Assembly (NCBI GenBank): GCA_964392465.1
Contig: CAYMPC010000027.1
Span: 1 to 14,727 of the forward strand
Reading direction: 5' to 3'
DNA from: JAAXVZ01 sp964392465
GTDB lineage: Archaea; Nanobdellota; Nanobdellia; Woesearchaeales; GW2011-AR15
Length of the DNA stretch: 14,727 bases
The notes beneath the pieces are model-generated. The model saw only the letters and a program-made list of their open reading frames with translations, was not told the DNA's origin and searched no databases. Shown here in pieces: positions 6,076 to 13,479 of this stretch. Position numbers and translations under genes: made by a program. Positions within the stretch are counted from its first letter, which is position 1; the number at the start of each line of letters is the position of its first letter.

Positions 6076-6459
6076 CTAAGAAATTACAAGATTTACATAT
6101 TCTGCTTTTTTGCATGTCTGAAATTTTTTTAAGATTATCTTGACTTTTTCTGCATTGCCCTTTATGACAAAGATCTGCAGGCATTTATGTGATTCAAGAT
6201 GATTATGTATCTGTGTTTTTATGATATCATTAAATTCATGCCTTATCTTTGAAATATCTTCATTATATCTTTCTTGATTGACAACAATGATTACACCTTC
6301 AATTTCTCCTGAAAGTTTTGATTTTTCTCTCTCTTCATTCACAAGAAGCCGCAGCCCAGCTCTTATAACTTCGCTTCTGCCCGAATAGCCCTGTTCTTTT
6401 TCAAGCTTATTTATTTCCTTCAGGAGCTTATCATTAAGAGAAATACTTATTATTCCCAT
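6076..6459 (-). CDS. nikR: NikR-family nickel-responsive ribbon-helix-helix regulator
   Basis: A 127-residue regulator with an N-terminal ribbon-helix-helix DNA-binding domain (strand GIISISLN, helices from DKLLKEINKLE and GRSEVIRAGLRLLV) and a C-terminal ACT-like metal-binding and tetramerisation domain. The high-affinity Ni(II) site of E. coli NikR (H76, H87, H89, C95) is preserved in exact spacing: H74 in KIRHEF, H85 and H87 in QIHNHL, and C93 in HKCLQIFVIKG. A metal-dependent repressor is therefore expected. The length is close to the usual 130-140. It is transcribed divergently from the ZnuA-like gene across an 88-base gap, so it likely controls the transporter and itself. Nickel is the family's usual effector, but the neighbour belongs to a transporter family better known for Zn or Mn, so the effector is uncertain. 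Confidence 0.92.
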   Translation of the reverse strand: MGIISISLNDKLLKEINKLEKEQGYSGRSEVIRAGLRLLVNEEREKSKLSGEIEGVIIVVNQERYNEDISKIRHEFNDIIKTQIHNHLESHKCLQIFVIKGNAEKVKIILKKFQTCKKAEYVNLVIS

Positions 6460-6547
6460 TTCGTCTTAAATTATTAATATCTTTATAAATATTACTATAA
6501 AAATTATTAAGAATAGATTTAAATATTATTAACCAATCTAATCAGTT
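6460..6547. promoter_or_regulatory. Shared nikR / metal-transporter control region
   Basis: The 88-base divergent gap is about 83% A+T. On the minus strand a TATA-like TTTATAAA sits at about 6482-6489 for nikR. On the plus strand ATTTAAATATTA at about 6518-6528 suits the znuA-like gene. TAATAT-N8-ATATTA (6475-6480 and 6489-6494) is a perfect inverted repeat straddling the nikR TATA box. ATTATTAA occurs three times in the same orientation at 6470, 6503 and 6525, spaced 33 and 22 bases, so all on one helix face. These are candidate NikR sites. They do not match the E. coli GTATGA...TCATAC operator, and AT bias makes chance matches likely. Confidence 0.45.
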
Positions 6548-7492
6548 ATGAACACAAAAAAAACATTTTTTACACTGCTTTTAACAGCAATCTTGTTATT
6601 TTCGGTTTCTTGCACAAAAACAGCGCCTCTGGAAAAAGACAGGCAAATAAAGATAGTTACAACTGTTTTTCCTCTTTATGATTTTGCAAGAAATGTTGTA
6701 GGAGATTACGCAGAGATATATCTCCTTTTACCTTCCGGCTCTGACCCACATTCATGGGAGCCTAAGCCTTCAGACATAAAAAAGGTTGCTGATGCAGACT
6801 TGTTTATTTATATAGGCGCAGGATTGGAACCTTGGATGGAATCTGTAAAAGAAGTATTGAAAAAAGATGCAATAGTAATTGATTCAAGTTATTTAGTGGA
6901 TTTAAAAAAATCAGAAGGACATGAAGAACATGATGAGCAAAAAGAAGAAAATGATGAAGAAGAGCATCTTAATGAAGAATTTGATCCTCATCTGTGGCTG
7001 AATTTCAACAACGATATTAAGATTGTATCAAAAATAACAAAGGAATTAATCTTTTTATATCCTGATGAAAAGGAAGAGATTACAAAAAACGCAGAAGATT
7101 ATATAGAAAAACTTAATGAACTAGATCAGGAGTATATCAATGGGCTTTCAAAATGTAATCATAAGATATTTATTACCGGAGGGCATTCGGCATTCGGGTA
7201 TCTTGCTGAGAAATATGGTCTTGAGCAAATAGCTGTTGCAGGCCTAAACCCTAATGCAGAGCCCAGCCCTCAAAAACTGGTTGAAATAGTTGAAATTGCA
7301 AAAAAAGAAAAAATTAATTATATCTTTTTTGAAACTTTGGTAAGCCCAAAGGTTTCAGAAGTTATTTCAAAAGAAATAGGGGCAAAGACTTTGCTTTTGA
7401 ATCCAGGGCATTCTGATAATAACAATGATAGTTTTTTGGATATAATGAAATTTAACCTTGATTCTCTTAGACAAGGATTAGAATGCGAGTAA
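6548..7492 (+). CDS. znuA: ZnuA-like metal ABC transporter substrate-binding lipoprotein
   Basis: A 314-residue cluster A-I (ZnuA/TroA-type) solute-binding protein. It starts with a lipoprotein-like signal (MNTKKTFFTLLLTAILLFSVSC) with the likely lipidated cysteine at C22; the -3 position is Ser, so the lipobox is imperfect. Conserved metal-site histidines are H68 in DPHSWEP, H148 in DPHLW and H213 in GGHSAFGY; the fourth acidic ligand should fall in the C-terminal HSDNNNDSF stretch. Between the first two lies the acidic, His-containing loop of zinc-binding members (H125, H128, H140 within EGHEEHDEQKEENDEEEHL). It would capture a divalent metal outside the membrane for the permease at 8337. 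TATA-like sequence lies at about 6518-6528 with no SD. It is divergent from a NikR-type regulator, which raises the question of Ni versus Zn as substrate. Confidence 0.93.
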   Translation: MNTKKTFFTLLLTAILLFSVSCTKTAPLEKDRQIKIVTTVFPLYDFARNVVGDYAEIYLLLPSGSDPHSWEPKPSDIKKVADADLFIYIGAGLEPWMESVKEVLKKDAIVIDSSYLVDLKKSEGHEEHDEQKEENDEEEHLNEEFDPHLWLNFNNDIKIVSKITKELIFLYPDEKEEITKNAEDYIEKLNELDQEYINGLSKCNHKIFITGGHSAFGYLAEKYGLEQIAVAGLNPNAEPSPQKLVEIVEIAKKEKINYIFFETLVSPKVSEVISKEIGAKTLLLNPGHSDNNNDSFLDIMKFNLDSLRQGLECE

Positions 7493-7536
7493 GATAAGAA
7501 AAATTAAGGTTTAAAGCGCGAATGCCACCAATGCCA

Positions 7537-7554
7537 ATACTTTTTTATAAGTAT
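7537..7554. promoter_or_regulatory. Inverted repeat around a TATA-like box before the ABC ATPase gene
   Basis: ATACTT-TTTTAT-AAGTAT is a perfect 6-bp inverted repeat with a 6-base spacer, 18-35 bases before the ATPase start and inside the 79-base gap after znuA. TTTTTTATAAG within it could serve as a TATA box for an internal promoter, with the arms as an operator. Alternatively the T-run could partly terminate znuA transcription, giving more binding protein than ATPase and permease. Confidence 0.4.
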
Positions 7555-7571
7555 AACAAATACTGATTAAT

Positions 7572-8333
7572 ATGGATAATAAGATATTAAGCCTTAAAAA
7601 AATAAATTTTTCATATTCAAAAGAAAAAATATTGAAAGATATTAGTTTTGATGTATTAAAAGGGGATTATTTAGGTATTATAGGTCCTAATGGCTCAGGG
7701 AAAACAACTCTTCTTAAAATAATTCTTGGCCTATTAAATCCTGAATCAGGAAACATTAAATTATTCGGAAAAGATATCAGTAAATTTAGAGAATGGAGTA
7801 AAATAGGGTATATTAGCCAAAAAGCCACTAGTTTTGACAATAATTTCCCTTTAACAGTAAAAGAAACAGTATCTTTAGGACTTGTTTCTTCAAAGAAATT
7901 CCCAAAATTTTTTAGAAAAGAGGATGAGGAGAAGATTAGATTTGCTTTAAGAAAAACAGGCATGGAAGAGTATTATCATAAAAAGATAACCGAACTTTCA
8001 GGAGGGCAACAGCAGCGTGTTTTTATTTCAAGGGCTCTTGTCACAAATCCAGAACTTTTAGTTTTAGATGAACCAACAACAGGAGTAGATAAAAACTCAC
8101 AGGAAAATTTTTACACTCTTTTGGGAGAATTGAATCTAAAAGACAAATTTACCATAATTATTGTTTCTCATGATATAAGTTATATTACAAGATATGTAAC
8201 CAAGGTTGCCTGCCTTAACCAAACTCTTCTTTTTCATGGGACACATTCTGACTTTTGCAGTTCAGGAATGATTGATAAAGTACTTGGCCATGAAAAGCAT
8301 ATTGTGTGTCATGACAATCATAGGAGGACCTAA
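7572..8333 (+). CDS. znuC: ZnuC-like metal ABC transporter ATP-binding protein
   Basis: A 253-residue ABC ATPase that would power metal import on the cytoplasmic face. It shows Walker A GPNGSGKTT at 38-46, Q-loop Q83, signature LSGGQQQR at 142-149, Walker B LLVLDEP at 162-168 and the switch histidine H200 (SHD). Like other zinc/manganese importers, it ends in a His/Cys-rich tail: H222, H225, C229, H240, H243, C246, H247 and H250. This tail could sense cytoplasmic metal. The start follows a 79-base gap with a possible internal promoter at 7537-7554, and the gene's end carries the SD for the permease gene three bases on. Subunit identity comes from both sequence and context; the metal transported is not fixed by this protein. 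Confidence 0.95.
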   Translation: MDNKILSLKKINFSYSKEKILKDISFDVLKGDYLGIIGPNGSGKTTLLKIILGLLNPESGNIKLFGKDISKFREWSKIGYISQKATSFDNNFPLTVKETVSLGLVSSKKFPKFFRKEDEEKIRFALRKTGMEEYYHKKITELSGGQQQRVFISRALVTNPELLVLDEPTTGVDKNSQENFYTLLGELNLKDKFTIIIVSHDISYITRYVTKVACLNQTLLFHGTHSDFCSSGMIDKVLGHEKHIVCHDNHRRT

Positions 8334-8336
8334 AAA

Positions 8337-9134
8337 ATGTTCAGCATACTTGCTTATGGATTTATGCAAAGATCTTTTTTGGCAGGAACATTCATAGCAT
8401 TATCATGTGCTCTTTTAGGTGTTTTTATTGTCCTTAAAAAAAATTCATTCATAAGCGAGGGACTGGCTCATATCTCATTTGGAGGGCTTGCGCTTGGTTT
8501 GTTTATTGGTATTAATCCTCTTGTGGCTTCTTTAGGATTGACAATTATGGGTGCGGTATTATTAGTATTTATGCAGGAAAAAACAAAATTAAAAGGGGAT
8601 GCCCTGATAGGGATATTATCTTATACAGGATTTGCATTTGGCATTCTTTTAGTAAGTCTTTCAAGAGGATTTAATGCAGATATATTCAGTTATCTTTTCG
8701 GCAACATACTTACAGTAAGTGAATTTGACATATTATTTTCAGGCATTTTATCTTTTTTTATAATCTCTTTTATCTTATTATTTTACAATGAATTTTCTTT
8801 TTTGATTTTTGATGAAGAAGGGGCTAAGACAAGCGGAATAAATGTAAGATTGTTCAATTATATTATAGGTATTTTAATAGGTATTACTGTTGTGATTTCA
8901 ATAAGGATTATCGGCATAATTTTAGTTGCTGCATTTATGATTCTTCCTGCATCTTCTTCTTTGAATATTTCAAAAAGTTTTAAACAAACAATGATATTTT
9001 CCGTGATTATAAGCCTTTTTTCTTTAATCTTGGGCCTAGTCTTATCCTTTGTTTTTGATTTGGCTGCAGGAGCAACAATAGTCATTCTAAGTTTTCTAGT
9101 ATTTATTATTACATTATTATTATCTAAGAGATAA
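8337..9134 (+). CDS. znuB: ABC-3 family metal transporter permease (ZnuB-like)
   Basis: A 265-residue membrane protein with about eight hydrophobic segments, typical of ABC-3 (ZnuB/TroC) permeases that form the metal channel as a homodimer. Family features include the N-terminal YGFMQRSFLAGTFIALSCALLGVFIVLKK, the SFISEGLAHISFGGLALG region, the cytoplasmic coupling stretch DEEGAKTSGINVRLFNYI, and the conserved IRIIGIILVAAFMILPAS followed by a C-terminal DLAAGATIVILSF. It starts three bases after the ATPase stop, and a strong SD (AGGAGG at 8322-8327) lies inside the end of that gene, so the two are translated together. Its last 15 bases overlap the convergent CarS gene. Confidence 0.95.
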   Translation: MFSILAYGFMQRSFLAGTFIALSCALLGVFIVLKKNSFISEGLAHISFGGLALGLFIGINPLVASLGLTIMGAVLLVFMQEKTKLKGDALIGILSYTGFAFGILLVSLSRGFNADIFSYLFGNILTVSEFDILFSGILSFFIISFILLFYNEFSFLIFDEEGAKTSGINVRLFNYIIGILIGITVVISIRIIGIILVAAFMILPASSSLNISKSFKQTMIFSVIISLFSLILGLVLSFVFDLAAGATIVILSFLVFIITLLLSKR

Positions 9135-9647
9135 CTTAATTGCCAATTTAGAAATTATATAATGGAGCAGCGGGCTTAAAATAATTATTGCGATTAAATA
9201 TTCTATAGAAGGAATAAAAATAATAGAGACAAAAATCAATGTACCAATAACATAATCCAAATTATCAAAAGGAAACCATTGTTTTCCTTCTTTAATTCCT
9301 TTTTTTCTTTTAAAAAAACTTTTTGCCAAATCACCAAACAAAGCGCCAAAGCCCATTAAAAAACCAATTAGGAGGTAATTTGTTCTATCATAATAAATTA
9401 TACTTAATGCTCTAATTACAAAATACTTAATATAAAAAATATTCTGTAAATAAATAGTAAACATTGCAATTAATATCCCAAATAAAAACCCTCTGTAAGT
9501 TTTATTTTTTCCAAACAATTTTTTGTTTATGGGCATACTAAGAATCTTTATCTTTTTTACATATAAAGGAATAATCGTTGCAGCATAAGCAGGGAGCATG
9601 AACCATAAAGATTCAAGAATTATTTCAAAAAGTTCTCCAATATACAT
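9120..9647 (-). CDS. carS: CDP-archaeol synthase (CarS family)
   Basis: A 175-residue integral membrane protein of the CarS (formerly DUF46) family, which transfers CMP from CTP to unsaturated archaetidic acid (2,3-di-O-geranylgeranylglyceryl phosphate), giving CDP-archaeol, precursor of archaeal polar lipids. Family landmarks are LPAYAA near residue 18, the cytoplasmic GKNKTYRG at 46-53, FGALFGDLAKSFFKRKKGIKEG at 100-121 and FDNLDYVIG at 127-135, usually DQLDFVxG. About five TM helices are expected. The length is typical. There is no SD; the gene follows mscL by 23 bases on the same strand and probably shares its transcript. The presence of this enzyme argues for ether lipids and archaeal identity. 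The DN for DQ change in the DxLDxxxG motif is conservative. Confidence 0.88.
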   Translation of the reverse strand: MYIGELFEIILESLWFMLPAYAATIIPLYVKKIKILSMPINKKLFGKNKTYRGFLFGILIAMFTIYLQNIFYIKYFVIRALSIIYYDRTNYLLIGFLMGFGALFGDLAKSFFKRKKGIKEGKQWFPFDNLDYVIGTLIFVSIIFIPSIEYLIAIIILSPLLHYIISKLAIKLSLR

Positions 9648-9670
9648 TTTAAAAATAAAAAAAATAAGAT

Positions 9671-10096
9671 TTATTTTTTCAACTCAGATGTGCAGTTTGG
9701 GCACCTTGTTGCTTTAATCGAAATAACTGAATAGCACTTAGGACATTCTTTTGTTTTTGGATCCTCTTTTTTAGGCTCTTCTTTTTTCTTCATCTTGTTC
9801 ATTCCTTTGATTACCATGAAGATTGCAAATGCAACAATCAAAAAGTCTATTATCACATTAATAAATAGGCCATATTTAATTGCAACAGCAGGAACTGTTT
9901 CAGTTGCTGGCTTTAATACATACATCAAGTCTTTAAAATCTACTCCTCCTAATAACATACCGATTGGAGGCATGATGATATCGTTCACAAAAGAACTAAT
10001 TATCTTTCCGAAGGCACCACCTATGATGATACCGACAGCCATGTCAACAACATTACCTCTCATGGCAAACTCTTTGAATTCTTTTAAAATACCCAT
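9671..10096 (-). CDS. mscL: Large-conductance mechanosensitive channel MscL with a C-terminal zinc ribbon
   Basis: A 141-residue MscL, the membrane-tension-gated pore that releases solutes under hypo-osmotic shock. The N-terminal amphipathic helix and first TM helix (EFKEFAMRGNVVDMAVGIII, then IGGAFGKIISSFVNDIIMPPIG) are highly conserved, and the second TM lies at about 72-97. The usual C-terminal helical bundle is replaced by a charged linker (KKKEEPKKEDPKTKE) and a zinc ribbon with C118/C121 and C132/C135 (CPKCYSVIS...RCPNC). This ribbon-bearing variant is known from some bacteria, so transfer from bacteria is plausible. The start is firmly supported by the SD GGGGTGAT shortly before the ATG. 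A palindrome lies upstream at 10119-10131. It is probably the first gene of a unit with carS. Confidence 0.95.
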   Translation of the reverse strand: MGILKEFKEFAMRGNVVDMAVGIIIGGAFGKIISSFVNDIIMPPIGMLLGGVDFKDLMYVLKPATETVPAVAIKYGLFINVIIDFLIVAFAIFMVIKGMNKMKKKEEPKKEDPKTKECPKCYSVISIKATRCPNCTSELKK

Positions 10097-10118
10097 TCTA
10101 AATCACCCCACTATTTAC

Positions 10119-10131
10119 TAGATATTATCTA
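10119..10131. promoter_or_regulatory. Palindrome upstream of mscL
   Basis: TAGATATTATCTA is a perfect 6-1-6 palindrome, 23-35 bases upstream of the mscL ATG, close to where the transcription start or TATA box is expected. It could be an operator or a symmetric TATA-like element. AT bias limits confidence. Confidence 0.35.
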
Positions 10132-10210
10132 CTTATTATTTAAAAGTTTCTCTTTATTAATACTATTTTAACAACAAATTATAAAACTAGCTTTCTTTTT
10201 CTTAATATCA

Positions 10211-11677
10211 ATGAATTATACAATCTTAGATTGTTACACTGATGAGGCAGCAGGCCTTGGAGTTCCTCCTTATCTTGGAACATATCCTAGATATATTTAT
10301 GGTATGCTCAAGGAAAAAGGTAATAATCCCAAATATATTACGATAGATGATCTTAGACTGCATGTTTTCCACAATGGCATTTTGAAAGAGCCAAGTGAAA
10401 AAGAAAAAACAGACATAAGGATTTATAATTTTACAAAAAACAATATTCCTAAGATTTTGTCTGATACAGAAACACTTATTATTATTCTAGGTGTTCATGT
10501 ACCAGGAAAATATTTATCAGCATTGCCAGGAACATTAAGAGAAGTGATTGAATTAACAAAAAATCTCAATTGCAAAAAAATCCTTACTGGTCCGGCAATC
10601 TTCGGGACACAATTAGAAGGCGGAAAATATTTTGAAAAAAAAGATTTGGAGTTTTTTGATGAAGTGAAAAACTTTGGATTTGAATTTGGAAATTTTGATT
10701 CTTTGCAAAAATACGCGTTATCTGGGATAGAAATAATAAAGCAAATTAACGATTATAAGATAATTGAAATTGAGACAAGTAGAGGATGTAACATTGGGAA
10801 ATGCAGCTTTTGTACAGAACCATTGAAAAATAAATTCATTAATAGAAAAACAGAAGATATTATAGAAGAGGTGAATGCTTTCTATGATCATGGATGCAGA
10901 TATTTTAGATTAGGAAAGCAGAGTGATTTTTATTCAATAGAAGATCCGATAAGGCTCTTAAAAGAAATAAGAGAAAAATGTCCTGATATTGAAGTATTGC
11001 ATATTGATAATGTAAATCCAGTTTTTGTAATATCTGAAAGGGGAATAGAGATAACAAAAGCAATTATTAAATATTGTACAGAGGGTAATATAGCTGCGTT
11101 TGGAGTTGAAAGTTTTGATCCTGTTGTTGTAAAAGAAAATACTCTAAATTGCTCTCCCCATGTTGCAATGAAAGCAATACAGCTATTAAACGAATTAGGC
11201 AGCGAAAGAGGGAACAATGGAATGCCAAAATTCCTGCCAGGAATAAATATAATTTTTGGATTGGGTGCAGAATCAAAAAAAACACATGAATATAATATGG
11301 AAGCATTTAGACAGATATATGCTAAAGGGTGGATGTTAAGAAGAATTAATATTAGACAGGCAGCAATACTTCCAAACACAATGATGGAGAAAAAGTTTGG
11401 CTCTAAATTCTTAAATAAAAACAAGAAATATTATTGGAAATGGAGAAACGATATAAGACAAGAAATTGATTTTCCAATGTTAGAGAGACTAGTTCCAAAA
11501 GGAACAATCTTAAGAAAAGTAAATTCTGAGATATATGACGGCAAGACAACATTTGCCAGACAAATAGGAACATATCCTTTGATTGTAGGAATAAAAGGAA
11601 GACTGCCTTTGAAAAACTTATATGATATAAGAATAACAGGGCATATGTTAAGGAGTGTTACAGGCGAAATTGTCTAG
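10211..11677 (+). CDS. COG1031-type radical SAM protein with B12-binding-like N-terminus
   Basis: A 488-residue radical SAM protein. The N-terminus (ILDCYTDEAAGLGVPPYLGTYPRY, then GVHVPGKYLSALPGTL) matches the B12-binding-like domain of the archaeal COG1031/MJ1487-type family, whose substrate is unknown. The radical SAM cluster motif is SRGCNIGKCSFCTEP with C193, C198 and C201, so CX4CX2C rather than CX3CX2C. Family members often have an insertion here, and this copy is short. The core continues with YFRLGKQSDFYS, the AAFGVESFDP strand and GINIIFGLGAE. The C-terminal part, TFARQIGTYPLIVGIKGRLPL...DIRITGHMLRSVTG, resembles a TRAM-like beta domain. The family usually continues with a helix-hairpin-helix, which is absent. 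TATA-like AATTATAAAAC is at about 10178-10188; there is no SD, so it is probably leaderless. Confidence 0.85.
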   Translation: MNYTILDCYTDEAAGLGVPPYLGTYPRYIYGMLKEKGNNPKYITIDDLRLHVFHNGILKEPSEKEKTDIRIYNFTKNNIPKILSDTETLIIILGVHVPGKYLSALPGTLREVIELTKNLNCKKILTGPAIFGTQLEGGKYFEKKDLEFFDEVKNFGFEFGNFDSLQKYALSGIEIIKQINDYKIIEIETSRGCNIGKCSFCTEPLKNKFINRKTEDIIEEVNAFYDHGCRYFRLGKQSDFYSIEDPIRLLKEIREKCPDIEVLHIDNVNPVFVISERGIEITKAIIKYCTEGNIAAFGVESFDPVVVKENTLNCSPHVAMKAIQLLNELGSERGNNGMPKFLPGINIIFGLGAESKKTHEYNMEAFRQIYAKGWMLRRINIRQAAILPNTMMEKKFGSKFLNKNKKYYWKWRNDIRQEIDFPMLERLVPKGTILRKVNSEIYDGKTTFARQIGTYPLIVGIKGRLPLKNLYDIRITGHMLRSVTGEIV

Positions 11678-11738
11678 ATTAATTTAATTTTCTTGTTAAA
11701 TAAAAAAATTTAAATATCTTGGTTTTATTTTTTGTAAA

Positions 11739-12509
11739 ATGCCTAACTTAAAAATTGGTTCTTGGAATATTCGCTTTGCTAATTCAAAATATAAAAGACT
11801 TTTTGACTATCTATACCAGCAGAATCTTGATGTAATATGTCTTCAGGAAGTTAGAGAAGAGGCACTAAAATACCTTTACCAAAAAGAAGGATATAATATA
11901 TCTCCTGTAAAAGTAGCAATAGGTAAAAAAGAAAAAAAAAATATTTACAATGTAATCTTATCGAAGCATAAGATAATTAATAAAGGTGAGTTTAAGATAT
12001 TAGATAAAGAAATAAACTCTATATGGTATTATCTTGTTAAGTTTTTTTTTGGCTTGAAAAAAATAGATTATATTGGCCAATATGTTGATTTAAAAGAAGC
12101 CAGGATAATTAACTTACATCTTAATTCTTTTGTAAGTCCTGTGTTAAGAATAAACGAATTTAAACAAGCAGTCAATTATACAAAAGAGTCTTATTCAGGA
12201 AAAACAGTTTTTTGCGGAGATTTTAATACATATGGAAATGTTTATTTAAATTTTATACCTCTCTTATTTATGAAATTAAAACTTTCAGAAATAAAATTTA
12301 ATGAAACAAAAGAACTAAAAAAAATCATTGAAGAAAATAATTTAAAAAAGGCATTTTATGGAAAAAAGACAGCCAATCTTTTTAATATAATATGGAAAGA
12401 AATTGATCATATACTTGTTTCAACTAATACAGAATTAGTTTCTAATAACGTTCATAAAAATTCTTTTGGATCAGACCATAACTTAATTGAAGCAGAAATC
12501 AGTATATAA
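11739..12509 (+). CDS. Endonuclease/exonuclease/phosphatase (EEP) family protein
   Basis: A 256-residue metal-dependent hydrolase of the EEP fold shared by AP endonucleases, DNase I, sphingomyelinases and inositol phosphatases. Catalytic positions are visible in order: N10 in SWNIR, E37 in DVICLQEV, H127 in INLHLNS, D161 and N163 in CGDFNTYG, D223 in EIDHILVS, and D246/H247 in GSDHNLI. All residues for Mg-dependent phosphodiester hydrolysis appear present. There is no signal peptide or TM segment. The general EEP core does not reveal whether the substrate is DNA, nucleotide, lipid or sugar phosphate, and I do not see the features needed to call ExoIII or APE1. A TATA-like AAATTTAAATATC lies at about 11706-11718 and no SD, consistent with a leaderless message. 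It is a single-gene unit convergent with the VWA gene. Confidence 0.92.
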   Translation: MPNLKIGSWNIRFANSKYKRLFDYLYQQNLDVICLQEVREEALKYLYQKEGYNISPVKVAIGKKEKKNIYNVILSKHKIINKGEFKILDKEINSIWYYLVKFFFGLKKIDYIGQYVDLKEARIINLHLNSFVSPVLRINEFKQAVNYTKESYSGKTVFCGDFNTYGNVYLNFIPLLFMKLKLSEIKFNETKELKKIIEENNLKKAFYGKKTANLFNIIWKEIDHILVSTNTELVSNNVHKNSFGSDHNLIEAEISI

Positions 12510-12525
12510 AAATAACAGGTAATTT

Positions 12526-13479
12526 TTAGGGAATTGCCCTAAATTTAGTATTAAGTAAGACCCATTCCACAATCAATAAGATTATCGCAATCGCTAAAAA
12601 CATGCCAGAAGCTTCAAAAGAGACTTTAGCTTTTTCTTTATTTAGTTCTATATCTTTAAAAGCAAGAGCAATCTCAGCAGTGCTTTTTACTTCATAAAAT
12701 CTTCCTCCAGTTATTTCGGATATTTTTATTAAGGTATTTTTATCATAAATCGCATTTAAAGCAGGATCGTCGACATAACCCACCTTTCCTAAACCAGTAC
12801 CTATTCCAATAGTATGAACTACAACATGGCTCTCAGTTACGTATTGAATAGCAGTCTCAACACTTTCATCAATAAAACTTCCTGCAGTATCAGACCCGTC
12901 TGTAATTAGAATAACAGCTTTTGACTTTTCAGAAGGATTCAAAAGGTTGACAGAGGTAATCAAAGCACCTCCAATATCTGTACCTCCTGCTAGTTCTATT
13001 CTTATTTTTTCTATGCCTTCTTTTAATTTAAATTTGTCATATGTTATAGGGACTTTAATAAAAGAGATTCCTGAAAAAGAGATTATCCCTATTTTTGTTT
13101 GTGAGTCTAGGGAATCTACAAAAGAAGAAGCAGCTTGCTTAGCAACAGTAATTCTATCAGGTAGAACATCTTCTGAAACCATACTTGCAGAAGAATCAAT
13201 TGCAATCACATAATCATTTATGCTAGTATCTTTTTCATGCCATATAACAGGCTGAGAAGCACTTAAAATAAGAATAGAAATAATAATAATTCTTAATATC
13301 AGCTGGCTTGTGTTTTTTGTAATCAGATGAGTGCCTGTAACTCTTTTCATTGCAGAAAAGTTTGCAAACTTCATTGCTCTTTTTTTTGTATGCTCAAAAA
13401 AATAATAATGTAAAGCAATTAAGATTGGGACAATTAAAAAAAGCAGGAGCATAAGAGGATTCTTAATTATTATCTCCAT
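12526..13479 (-). CDS. BatA-like membrane-anchored von Willebrand factor A protein
   Basis: A 317-residue protein with an N-terminal hydrophobic pair (about 8-28 and 58-76), a VWA domain (about 88-280) and a final TM helix (about 291-310). The metal-ion-dependent adhesion site is complete: D95-S97-S99 in IDSSASM, T167 in GGTDIGG and D194 in ITDGSD, so it should bind Mg and a protein partner. BatA-type proteins act with MoxR AAA+ ATPases and DUF58 proteins in envelope or protein-assembly roles that remain poorly defined. The start is preceded by an SD (GAGGTG) and overlaps the end of the DUF58 gene by ten bases, so they are coupled. The VWA domain would lie between the second and third TM helices; which side it faces is not fixed. 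Confidence 0.93.
   Translation of the reverse strand: MEIIIKNPLMLLLFLIVPILIALHYYFFEHTKKRAMKFANFSAMKRVTGTHLITKNTSQLILRIIIISILILSASQPVIWHEKDTSINDYVIAIDSSASMVSEDVLPDRITVAKQAASSFVDSLDSQTKIGIISFSGISFIKVPITYDKFKLKEGIEKIRIELAGGTDIGGALITSVNLLNPSEKSKAVILITDGSDTAGSFIDESVETAIQYVTESHVVVHTIGIGTGLGKVGYVDDPALNAIYDKNTLIKISEITGGRFYEVKSTAEIALAFKDIELNKEKAKVSFEASGMFLAIAIILLIVEWVLLNTKFRAIP

Noticed and set aside
9795..10121. 108-codon plus-strand frame opposite mscL
   Set aside because: It mirrors the conserved MscL coding sequence on the other strand, with no independent support.
10930..11424. 164-codon open frame on the minus strand inside the radical SAM gene
   Set aside because: It is fully antisense to a conserved gene and shows no SD, promoter or recognisable domain; a composition-driven shadow.
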